In this document: in pieces, positions 20,991 to 29,239 of the stretch
Position numbering within the stretch: position 1 is the stretch's first letter
Layout: each line of letters starts with the position of its first letter
Origin: an uncultured Aquimarina sp.
GTDB taxonomy: Bacteria > Bacteroidota > Bacteroidia > Flavobacteriales > Flavobacteriaceae
NCBI GenBank assembly: GCA_947496355.1
Contig: CANMCO010000003.1
Location: 434,001 to 498,000, forward strand
DNA: 64,000 bases
Direction: 5' to 3'
The notes under the pieces: generated by a model
Databases searched by the model: none
The model's input: only the letters and a program-made list of their open reading frames with translations
What the model was told of the DNA's origin: nothing
Translations under genes and position numbers: made by a program

Positions 20991-21033
20991 ATATTTAGGT
21001 TTTATCGCTATCTACTTGCTAAAAAGCGAATAG

Positions 21034-21471
21034 TTAGTCTTCTTTGTTCATGAATTCACCCCAAGTAGCATTTTCTTTACTGATTAAATTTTCGACAGTA
21101 GTCACTAATAAGTGGAAGGGATCATCTGCGTTTTTATAACCACCAGATGATGTCATGTATAGGTATTTTTCATGTTTTAAAGCCTCGGATGTTGAACGAT
21201 ATTTAACCCATTTTTCCTGAAACTTCATAAGAGCAGAAACTCCTGTTAAGATAGCAACAAGCATCCCCAGAACACCTATCACATAGTTAAGATATGTGGT
21301 AGAATCATTTTTATGAGTTTCTAAAAATCCCGCAGCAAATGGAATGATTGCCGAAAAAACAATGACCAATCCTCTTGTCCATAAATGATATTTTTTATTA
21401 GTCACACTTTTTTTACTGTACCAGTTAAGTTGGCCGTCTACTCTTTCTTTGATGTATTGTTCTTCTTTCAT
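21034..21471 (-). CDS. DUF4231/SLATT-like two-TM membrane protein
   Basis: QLNWYSKKSVTNKKYHLWTRGLVIVFSAIIPFAAGFLE ... YVIGVLGMLVAILTGVSALMKFQEKWVKYRSTSEALKHEKYLY matches the DUF4231/SLATT layout. Confidence 0.82.
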   Translation of the reverse strand: MKEEQYIKERVDGQLNWYSKKSVTNKKYHLWTRGLVIVFSAIIPFAAGFLETHKNDSTTYLNYVIGVLGMLVAILTGVSALMKFQEKWVKYRSTSEALKHEKYLYMTSSGGYKNADDPFHLLVTTVENLISKENATWGEFMNKED

Positions 21472-21597
21472 TTATTTTCTTTTTAAGGAAATTCTAGTTA
21501 AATTTAATAATCTTAATCGTCATAGTGTAAATTCCTATTATTTTTATTTTTTAAATTAAAATTTGATTGAAATATTATTCGAATATAAAGTACATGC

Positions 21598-22350
21598 ATG
21601 AATAGACACGGAGTTTTCATTAGCTATAGCAAGAAAGATGCAAAATGGTTAGATTATCTAAGAACGCATTTAAGTTATTTAGAGCGTGAATATCAATTTA
21701 CGATTTGGGAAGACTCAAAAATCGAAGTAGGTACAGAGTGGCGAGCAGAGATAAACAAAGCTATTAGCTCGACCAAGATTGCTATTTTAATGGTGAGTGC
21801 CAACTTCATTTCTTCAGAATTTATAAATAATGAAGAGTTACCCGCATTACTTGCTGCGGCAAAAGAAGAAGGAGCCTATATATTTCCAATTATAATTAGT
21901 CACTGTATGTTTTCTGATATTGAGGCTATCTCAAAGTTCCAAACAATAAATCCTCCCTCGGAGCCTCTAACGTTAATGAACGAAGGGCAAAGAGATGCGC
22001 TCTTTTTAAAGGTTACCAGAGAAATAAAGCGTGTTTTGTCTACAAATGTTATAGAACAACAGATTAACGAAGCGTCAGCATCTACATCTGTATCTCTAGA
22101 AGAGCTAAGATTGTCTTTTGTGCGAGCTACTATTTTGAGTATCTTTTTTATGTATGATGTACCGCATGGACTTTCTATTAAAAAAGTCTATGTATTATCA
22201 AAAATTGAAAAAAGAAAAGAAGTTATCCAGGCAATTCAGGAATTAGAATTGTTGGAACTTTTGTCTAAAACTAAGGTAGATCGAATTACATACTATAAAT
22301 TAACCGATTCTGGACATGATTTTATCACAGAATTTGATAATAAAAAATAG
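21598..22350 (+). CDS. TIR-domain protein with C-terminal winged-helix-like region
   Basis: N-terminal GVFISYSKKDAKWLDYLRTHL, WEDSKIEVGTEWRAEINKAISSTKIAILMVSANFISSEFINNEELPALL; C-terminal GLSIKKVYVLSKIEKRKEVIQAIQELELLELLSKTKVDRITYYKLTDSGHDFI reads as a winged helix. Confidence 0.9.
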   Translation: MNRHGVFISYSKKDAKWLDYLRTHLSYLEREYQFTIWEDSKIEVGTEWRAEINKAISSTKIAILMVSANFISSEFINNEELPALLAAAKEEGAYIFPIIISHCMFSDIEAISKFQTINPPSEPLTLMNEGQRDALFLKVTREIKRVLSTNVIEQQINEASASTSVSLEELRLSFVRATILSIFFMYDVPHGLSIKKVYVLSKIEKRKEVIQAIQELELLELLSKTKVDRITYYKLTDSGHDFITEFDNKK

Positions 22351-22376
22351 CTTAAATACTTGGTTGGTTTACCTTA

Positions 22377-22625
22377 CTACTCCTGTTTTACGTCCTGAGC
22401 GAGACGGGGTAAAACAAACCAACTCAAATACGAACTCAATTGGCTACCAATAACTCTCAAACTTTCTCTTGTTGTATTTACTAACTGCATTATTTTCCCA
22501 TCATGAGAACAATTGTCCCAGGTGATGTAACAGACAGTATTAAAAGAAAGTTCAATCAAAGATTGATTCACTGCCAGTACACCCAAAGGGTCACTAAGTC
22601 GTAAATATGAATTTGGCTTGAACAT
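22377..22625 (-). CDS. Hypothetical 82-aa ORF (doubtful)
   Basis: ORF only; convergent with the TIR gene; no recognised domain. Confidence 0.3.
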   Translation of the reverse strand: MFKPNSYLRLSDPLGVLAVNQSLIELSFNTVCYITWDNCSHDGKIMQLVNTTRESLRVIGSQLSSYLSWFVLPRLAQDVKQE

Positions 22626-23031
22626 GATTTAAAAAAATTAAAAATTTAACACTAATTTATAACATCAAAAAGTATGCCGAAGTTAAAATTTTAACATTAC
22701 TCTAGTTGCTAAAAAAACAACCAATACAATCTCTCTTATTTATTAGAATTTTTAAGATGCAAGTTACATGCTGCAGCAAGTACTTTTGTTGACATAAAAT
22801 CCTTTGATCGAAACCCAGGTGGGGCCGCCAATTTATGCCCTAATGCGAGAATCGAACAAAATAACTAAGAAGAAATGATTGTATCATATTTTTCGATATT
22901 TCGTTACGATGCAAATTTACATTTTATAATTTGAATAGACAATGTGGTAAAACCGTAAATTTCTGATAAGCAGGAATTATATTTTTTTTAGTATATTTGA
23001 CTAATAAACGATAATGGTCAAAAAGTAATAA

Positions 23032-23610
23032 ATGAGTCCAACCAAACAAAAATTGCTAACTACAGCTGGTAAAACCTTCAGTAAGTATGGATTTTACAAA
23101 ACATCTATGGAAGAAATTGCTAAGTCAGCCAGAAAGGCGAAGGGGTCATTGTATTATCATTTCAATAGTAAAGAATTACTTTTTAGGGAAGTTGTGTTAT
23201 CAGAGCTTAATTTTTTGAAGCAAGAATTGACATTGATTTTTGAGCACCTGAATGCGGATAGTAGAGATATTATTAAGGCATATATGACCAAACGCATGAT
23301 GATAATGAACATATCAATTAATTATCAGGAAACATTACGCCCCGAATTTTATGAGTTTTATGAATTCTTAAATGACGTGATCTTGGAGATGGATCAATGG
23401 GAAAAAAAGCAAATTACAGAAATTCTAAATAGAGGAGTAGCTAATGGTGAGCTTGAGCTTCCCGGTGATATAGAAGTATATGCAGAAATGCTACTTATAT
23501 TTCTTAAAGGTTTAGAAACCCCATTATTTTTAAAGGGGCAATATGAAAGATTGATATCGAATTTTGATAACCTTATCGGAATCATTACCAAAGGTATTTC
23601 TAAATTATAA
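23032..23610 (+). CDS. TetR/AcrR family transcriptional regulator
   Basis: N-terminal KLLTTAGKTFSKYGFYKTSMEEIAKSARKAKGSLYYHFNSKELLFREVV. Confidence 0.95.
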   Translation: MSPTKQKLLTTAGKTFSKYGFYKTSMEEIAKSARKAKGSLYYHFNSKELLFREVVLSELNFLKQELTLIFEHLNADSRDIIKAYMTKRMMIMNISINYQETLRPEFYEFYEFLNDVILEMDQWEKKQITEILNRGVANGELELPGDIEVYAEMLLIFLKGLETPLFLKGQYERLISNFDNLIGIITKGISKL

Positions 23611-23635
23611 TTGTTAAACAATAAAATAGGTAAAA

Positions 23636-24676
23636 ATGAAAAGACTAAAATATCTCTTAGTGTATACGCTTCCGGTTACTGTGTATTTCTCGTTTCATAG
23701 TAAAGGAGCAATGACATTTATACCCTTTATTATTTTCTTTGGTTTTGTACCCTTAATAGAATTGTTTTTAAAACCTGACACTTCAAATTTTGATAAAGAA
23801 ACTATCAAATCAGAAAAAAACAACCCTATTTATGACTGGGTAATGTATTTGTCTGTTCCCGTTCAATTATGCATGCTTGTATATTTTCTTTTTATAATAC
23901 GTGATACTCCTTTTGGTACTGTAGAGTTTTATGGTAGAGTTTCTGCGATGGGGTTAATGTGTGGCGTATTAGGTATTAATGTTGGCCATGAATTAGGACA
24001 TAGACTTAGTAGAAAAGAGCAATTTCTTGGAGAAATATTACTGTTAACATCATTGGATACACATTTTTTGCCATATCATAATGGAGGACATCATCGAGAT
24101 GTAGCAACTCCAAATGATGCTGCAACTGCAAAAAGAAATCAAATTTTATTTATCTTTTGGTTTACTTCGCACTTTGGTAGTTATTTTAAAGCTTGGCAAT
24201 TAGAAAAGGAAAGATTAAGGCAGTTAGGTAAACCCTCTTTCTCTTTTAGAAATCGTATGGTAGTGTATTCTATTGCTAATATCGCTTTGCTTTTTAGTAT
24301 TTATTATTTTTTTAATACACATGTTTTAATTGCTTTTATTGGAGCAGCTATTCTAGGTATTATGTTGTTAGAAACTGTTAATTATATAGAACATTATGGT
24401 CTTATGCGAAAGAAAACTGAAACGGGTATGTATGAGCGAGTAAAGCATCATCACTCTTGGAACTCTGACCACCCTATAGGTCGTTTATTATTATTCAATC
24501 TTTCCAGACATTCAGATCATCATTATAATGGGAGCAAGAAATATGCTGTTTTGAAATCCTTACCCGAAAGCCCACAAATGCCAACCGGTTATCCCGGAAT
24601 GATGGTACTAGCATTATTTCAACCACTTTGGTTTATATTAATGAATAAGAAATTAAAAAAACTTCAGGAATCATAA
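23636..24676 (+). CDS. alkB: Alkane 1-monooxygenase-like membrane di-iron enzyme
   Basis: Histidine boxes GHELGHRLS, HNGGHHRDVATPNDAATAKR, NYIEHYGL, SRHSDHHYNGSKKY in a multi-TM protein. Confidence 0.93.
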   Translation: MKRLKYLLVYTLPVTVYFSFHSKGAMTFIPFIIFFGFVPLIELFLKPDTSNFDKETIKSEKNNPIYDWVMYLSVPVQLCMLVYFLFIIRDTPFGTVEFYGRVSAMGLMCGVLGINVGHELGHRLSRKEQFLGEILLLTSLDTHFLPYHNGGHHRDVATPNDAATAKRNQILFIFWFTSHFGSYFKAWQLEKERLRQLGKPSFSFRNRMVVYSIANIALLFSIYYFFNTHVLIAFIGAAILGIMLLETVNYIEHYGLMRKKTETGMYERVKHHHSWNSDHPIGRLLLFNLSRHSDHHYNGSKKYAVLKSLPESPQMPTGYPGMMVLALFQPLWFILMNKKLKKLQES

Positions 24677-24714
24677 AGGATAAATAGAATAGGTGTTTTG
24701 CTTTAAAAACTAAA

Positions 24715-24747
24715 AAGCCTCGATTAATGATCGAGGCTTCCTTTTTG
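24715..24747. terminator. Bidirectional terminator
   Basis: AAGCCTCGA TTAATGA TCGAGGCTT flanked by A and T runs. Confidence 0.85.
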
Positions 24748-24787
24748 GATATGTGATAAGTATAAGCCAACATATTCAAATCTGCAC

Positions 24788-25219
24788 TTATCGCATATCA
24801 GGTAATGGGGCAAAAGACTCTTTTGCTAAAAATTGCTCTGCTATGGGTTTTGGAGTAGTTATTGTTTCATGACTATTAAAATCAAACCAAGATAACTGAG
24901 TACTCGCAGTTACACACAATTCATTTTTAGTATTAAAAAAACGATTCCTAATATTTACCTTTTGCCCATTATTATTTGTACCGATAAATTCTAAATTCAC
25001 AAAAAAACTTTGCGTAAACATTAAGTGTTTTTGATAAATTATTTTTTGACTAAATTCTTGAAAATCAATTTTTAAAGTATTCAGTTTGTGTTTCGAATAT
25101 CCTTTTTCGTATAAATACGACTTTAGTATAGATGAAGCATACGAATAATAAGCAAAATCTTGCATTATCATAAAATCATCTACGTCTTCTCCTTTTACTT
25201 TATATGTTCTTCTAAACAT
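24788..25219 (-). CDS. Hotdog-fold acyl-CoA thioesterase-like protein
   Basis: FRRTYKVKGEDVDDFMIMQDFAYYSYASSIL...MFTQSFFVNLEFIGTNNNGQKVNIRNRFFN is typical of YbgC/thioesterase-like proteins. Confidence 0.6.
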   Translation of the reverse strand: MFRRTYKVKGEDVDDFMIMQDFAYYSYASSILKSYLYEKGYSKHKLNTLKIDFQEFSQKIIYQKHLMFTQSFFVNLEFIGTNNNGQKVNIRNRFFNTKNELCVTASTQLSWFDFNSHETITTPKPIAEQFLAKESFAPLPDMR

Positions 25220-25229
25220 GTTGATTAAT

Positions 25230-26156
25230 TTAATTGTTTGCTTTTTTATCTTCTTCTTCCTTCTCTTTCAGCTTCTTCTTTTTGTGTTTTCCAAATTGAA
25301 ACGCTCTCGAAATATTAAACCCAAGATGTACATCACCTTCAAAAAAATTATCTGTAGATTCTGTAATAAAGCTTTTTTCAATCATGGTTATAGAGTTGGA
25401 TAAAATGATCTGAAATACATGCCCACCGGTTTCTATGTCAACCCCAAAAGCTAAAGAATTTGTAGCATCTATAGATTCTAGAGGATTCACGGTATAATGA
25501 TATTCTCCGTTTATTGAAATCCTTTGGGTCAATTTTACTCTGCTACCAATACCAATTGCAAAAATTCCATGAGGATCTTCATTAATTTTTACAGAATTTC
25601 TATGAATGTAACTTGGCGTAATTTGTAATGAAAATCCCGGACTAAATTTTCTAGCGATTAATACCTGTGTGGTATAAGACAAACGCTCATTAAAACTAGG
25701 TTCATTTCCTGGTTCAAAGTCATCTATACTTCTATACGCTGCGCTTCCAAAAAGAGAAATAGAAAATGGAAACGAATTTTTATCCGTACTTTGTTTTAGT
25801 AATTTGTATTTAAAAAAACTGTCATATGTTTTTTCAAAACTACTTCTACCGATCCCTACCATGAGGTTGTCTGATAATCCATATTCAAATGCAAAACGAA
25901 TGTTTGATTGGTCTAATCCATATAGTTCGTCTGCACCTAAGTTTACTCTTCCAAAACGATGTGATATCACAAATTCTAATATTCCTTTCTTTCTATTTTC
26001 GATAGAGTGTCCATTAAGGATTCTGGTTCCTTTAAAGGTAGAAGAGACATATTCTTTTGTTTTAGGTGTTTCTTCCTCCAAAATATCCAATAGATCTTGA
26101 GAAAACGAAGGTGAACTTATTGCTAATACAGCAAAAACAATTAAAAAATTCTTCAT
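25230..26156 (-). CDS. DUF5777-like outer-membrane beta-barrel protein (module A)
   Basis: Signal peptide; ILNGHSIENRKKGILEFVISHRFG...; clear paralogue of 32279..33202. Confidence 0.75.
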   Translation of the reverse strand: MKNFLIVFAVLAISSPSFSQDLLDILEEETPKTKEYVSSTFKGTRILNGHSIENRKKGILEFVISHRFGRVNLGADELYGLDQSNIRFAFEYGLSDNLMVGIGRSSFEKTYDSFFKYKLLKQSTDKNSFPFSISLFGSAAYRSIDDFEPGNEPSFNERLSYTTQVLIARKFSPGFSLQITPSYIHRNSVKINEDPHGIFAIGIGSRVKLTQRISINGEYHYTVNPLESIDATNSLAFGVDIETGGHVFQIILSNSITMIEKSFITESTDNFFEGDVHLGFNISRAFQFGKHKKKKLKEKEEEDKKANN

Positions 26157-26157
26157 G

Positions 26158-26703
26158 TTATTTTTTATAAGGTTTGTGATCTAATTCAAATGTTACTTCT
26201 ACAGTTTCAGCGATGTTGTTTATAACCACAGATGGGATCTTGATTTTAAAATCGGCCACAGTTATAGGAAAAATACCTGTTAACGATATATTTTCTTCAG
26301 TTCTAACTATTTTTGCTTGTGTTTCTATTTTTTTAGTTACGCCATGAATGGTAATGTCACCATGTATAGAAACCAATTGTTCATCATTGCCTAAGTTTTT
26401 GAAATTTGCAATTTGCCCCTTAAAAATTGCTTTTGGGTATTTGTCTGATTCTACGTAATTCTCATTAAAGTGTTCTTGCATTAATGATTTTTCGAACATA
26501 AAGGATTTCATCAAAATCGAAATTGCGATGGCTCCTGTTGATGTGTCTATTATGCTTAATACCTGATTGTTATCAGCTTTGATATCCTCTACAGGAGAGC
26601 TGGAGAAAAATGAAGTAAATCCTTGTTTGGTTAAGAATTTTTCTTGTCCGTTCATGAGTGCCGAAAAGAAGAAACAGCATAGTAATATATGTAGTGATTT
26701 CAT
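26158..26703 (-). CDS. YceI-family protein (module A)
   Basis: SIDG/lipocalin-like pattern YPKAIFKGQIANF...VSIHGDITIHGVTKKIE; paralogue of 31756..32304. Confidence 0.88.
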   Translation of the reverse strand: MKSLHILLCCFFFSALMNGQEKFLTKQGFTSFFSSSPVEDIKADNNQVLSIIDTSTGAIAISILMKSFMFEKSLMQEHFNENYVESDKYPKAIFKGQIANFKNLGNDEQLVSIHGDITIHGVTKKIETQAKIVRTEENISLTGIFPITVADFKIKIPSVVINNIAETVEVTFELDHKPYKK

Positions 26704-26744
26704 GTGTGTGCTTTTTTGTTGTTTATATGATCGAGTAATTACTA

Positions 26745-27170
26745 CTAATTAATAATTACACATTTTACGAGTATTACATCCATCAGGTATCCTGTGCAAA
26801 TACCTTTTATAGTAATAGATTGCCCTTTTTCTAATGCCGTCATTTTTTCGTTTTCCTTTGCAGATAAATGACACATAATGTTTCCGAATGAATCTTTATT
26901 ACCTAGTGTTACTATTCCTTTACCTTTGGATACACTCAATTCTGATATAGTACCACTTACCTGAATTATTTGTTCAAGGTATTTTGAGTTTGCCAGGTTT
27001 TCATCATTTTCAAAATCATCTAATAAAGTTTTAGATGCCAGAGATATATTTGGTGAGGATTTAGCAACATCTGTATGTGGCTTGTTGTATAAAGACATAC
27101 TGATTAATGTACCAACCAAAACAATGATTAGTATAGAAATGATTATTTTGATTCTAGCTTTTCTAGTCAT
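26745..27170 (-). CDS. Membrane-anchored OB-fold (tRNA_anti-like) protein (module A)
   Basis: TM anchor then QVSGTISELSVSKGKGIVTLGN...KGQSITIKGICTGYLMDVILVKCVI; start probably internal MTRKARIK. Confidence 0.75.
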   Translation of the reverse strand: MTRKARIKIIISILIIVLVGTLISMSLYNKPHTDVAKSSPNISLASKTLLDDFENDENLANSKYLEQIIQVSGTISELSVSKGKGIVTLGNKDSFGNIMCHLSAKENEKMTALEKGQSITIKGICTGYLMDVILVKCVIIN

Positions 27171-27181
27171 TGCATTATTTT

Positions 27182-27544
27182 TTAATTGTTTAGTGCTCCG
27201 TTTTCTATCCAACACCGAATAAGCTCTATTTCCTCATTGGTTAGTGAACCACCTAACGGCATTCTTCTGCTTACTACTTGTGTTCTTACACGATCGGCAT
27301 TATTACTAATTCCTTCATATGTTCTTAGATTTGGAGCCTGGTTGCCACCATGACAACTAATACAGTTATTGTCAATAATTGGCTTTATGCTTGCTACAAA
27401 AGAAATATCGGGATCACATATTACGGGACTCGTAGGATCTGGATTTATTCCTGTTTCTTCTTCTACATTGGTTTCACAAGAAAACAAGACAATACTTAAT
27501 ACTAACAGTACTAGTATGTTTTTAATTTTTGAAATACAATTCAT
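27182..27544 (-). CDS. Lipoprotein with single c-type heme motif (module A)
   Basis: FSCETNVEEE lipobox-like; CISCHGG heme-binding motif. Confidence 0.85.
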   Translation of the reverse strand: MNCISKIKNILVLLVLSIVLFSCETNVEEETGINPDPTSPVICDPDISFVASIKPIIDNNCISCHGGNQAPNLRTYEGISNNADRVRTQVVSRRMPLGGSLTNEEIELIRCWIENGALNN

Positions 27545-27715
27545 TTTAAAACGATTTAAGGATAAGAGGAAGAAAGAGCAAATAACTTTCTTCCCCTTAT
27601 GATCAACTAACTACTTAAATATGAAATTTACATTCGATCAATATCTCAAAACAGACCAGAGTCGTTAAGAGTATTCTATTTCATTATTTTTTCTAATTGA
27701 AATAGTGGTAATAAT

Positions 27716-28570
27716 CTAATTTGCAGGCGCACCAGGAGTATCAACATTTGCAATTGGCCATACACCAGGAGCAGGGAAGTTGATTCCAAAATTATCACCT
27801 CTGGCTACATCTTGTCCAAAATAATACAATGGCCATCCTTTGTAAGTCAACTGTGATCTTCCAAATACGTCAATAGTTCCAAAATCACTAGCATCCAGAA
27901 TGCTTGGTAATTTATCGATATCTATATTAAATATGGGCCATACAGGATCGTTAGAAAAATCAGATGCTGTAAAATTATTAGTGTCTCTGGTGTCATTTTG
28001 AAACGTATACAATGTTCTTCCTGTAGTAGCATTTACAATATAAAATGTAAGACCATCACCTGGAGCATAATTGCTATCGAAGTTTATCGGGTTTCCGTCA
28101 CCATCTTTACCAACAAGTTGCGCCTCTGCATACATCAATGAATAATCAGGTTTTGCGATATACCAATTATTACCTACTTTATCGCCATTGGTATCTCCAG
28201 CAGCATTATCGTTAGCAAAGTAATATAAAGGCCATCCTTTGTAGGTAGTTTGCTTATCACCATCTGATCTGGTTATTTCGCCAAAATCTGCGGCTTCTAG
28301 GCCAGTATCCAACGTTGGGTTAGCTTCATAAAATATTGGCCATGCAGCTTTGCATCCTTCTACACATTCAGATTGACCTTTAGAATCCCTTGAAAAGAAA
28401 TAAAGAGACATTCCGTCAGAATCAGTAAGAATACTTCCAAAGGTAGCATTTGTTGCTAATCTTACTGTATTGGCATCTGGTGTTGGGTTTGGTTGTGGAT
28501 CTGAATCATCACTACTACAACTATATAGTATAATGATTGAAGCGAGTAATAAGAAAATTGAGTTTTTCAT
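27716..28570 (-). CDS. Lipoprotein with PF03640/COG4315-type secreted repeats
   Basis: YSCSSDDSD lipobox; repeated DSDGMSLYFFSRDSKGQSECVEGCKAAWPIF and TTYKGWPLYYFANDNAAGD / LTYKGWPLYYFGQDVARGD. Confidence 0.85.
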   Translation of the reverse strand: MKNSIFLLLASIIILYSCSSDDSDPQPNPTPDANTVRLATNATFGSILTDSDGMSLYFFSRDSKGQSECVEGCKAAWPIFYEANPTLDTGLEAADFGEITRSDGDKQTTYKGWPLYYFANDNAAGDTNGDKVGNNWYIAKPDYSLMYAEAQLVGKDGDGNPINFDSNYAPGDGLTFYIVNATTGRTLYTFQNDTRDTNNFTASDFSNDPVWPIFNIDIDKLPSILDASDFGTIDVFGRSQLTYKGWPLYYFGQDVARGDNFGINFPAPGVWPIANVDTPGAPAN

Positions 28571-28882
28571 TTTTAAGATTATTTATGGTTTACAAGGCAA
28601 ATAACAGTCAATAGGGGGCTTAGAATCAAATTAATATGTGTGAGAGGGAAAAAATGACTTTAAAAAGGAAAATATAGGGTTGAAATAAATAGACATTTCT
28701 TGATTTGTAATGCATGTCGTTTAAAGGCTTGTGTATGGTTAAGAAAGATTTAGAAAGTACACTTACATAAAATTATTTGTTCATTTTATATCATGCATGT
28801 TCACCTTTTGTCTACCTATATAATTCTTAAAAAACGAAAGATGTTACGATGGTAATAAAGGAAAGAGAATAACAAAAAAAAT

Positions 28883-28904
28883 CCTGCCAGTTCCTACTGG
28901 CAGG
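28883..28904 (-). terminator. Hairpin terminator (minus strand)
   Basis: CCTGCCAGT TCCT ACTGGCAGG with adjacent A8 on the left. Confidence 0.75.
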
Positions 28905-28984
28905 AGAGAAGTTATAACTATAATTTATCTTAAATACCCCAAATCTTATTTAATGATAAACTTAGCAATAATGAAACGACATTA

Positions 28985-29014
28985 TTCAAAACGTTTCAAA
29001 ACGTTTCAAAACGA
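28985..29014. repeat. Three CAAAACG units in exact 10-bp phase
   Basis: TTCAAAACGTTTCAAAACGTTTCAAAACGA read directly in the sequence. Confidence 0.9.
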
Positions 29015-29239
29015 ATTCAACTTCTTAATCATTATTGAAATTCAATTCAAATAATTCTTTTAGATATTAGTGGCTTCTAAATTGTTATAACAAATCAATA
29101 TAGATTATAAGGATATGGCAAAATAAAATTGACCAAAGGGAAAAAACACCTTTGAAAAGGAATAAAAAGGCCTGAAATAAATATTGGATTTCTTATCTGA
29201 GAAGACAGAAATAGAGTGACATATGAAAAGCAATATGAT

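Noticed and set aside
22750-22880. Functional tRNA gene
   Set aside because: T-stem does not pair and no cloverleaf could be drawn; kept only as a weak remnant hypothesis.
25218-25403. Plus-strand ORF opposite the barrel gene
   Set aside because: Antisense to a supported CDS; low-complexity F/L-rich start.
28985-29014. CRISPR-like array
   Set aside because: Only three 10-bp units with no spacers; better explained as a binding-site repeat.
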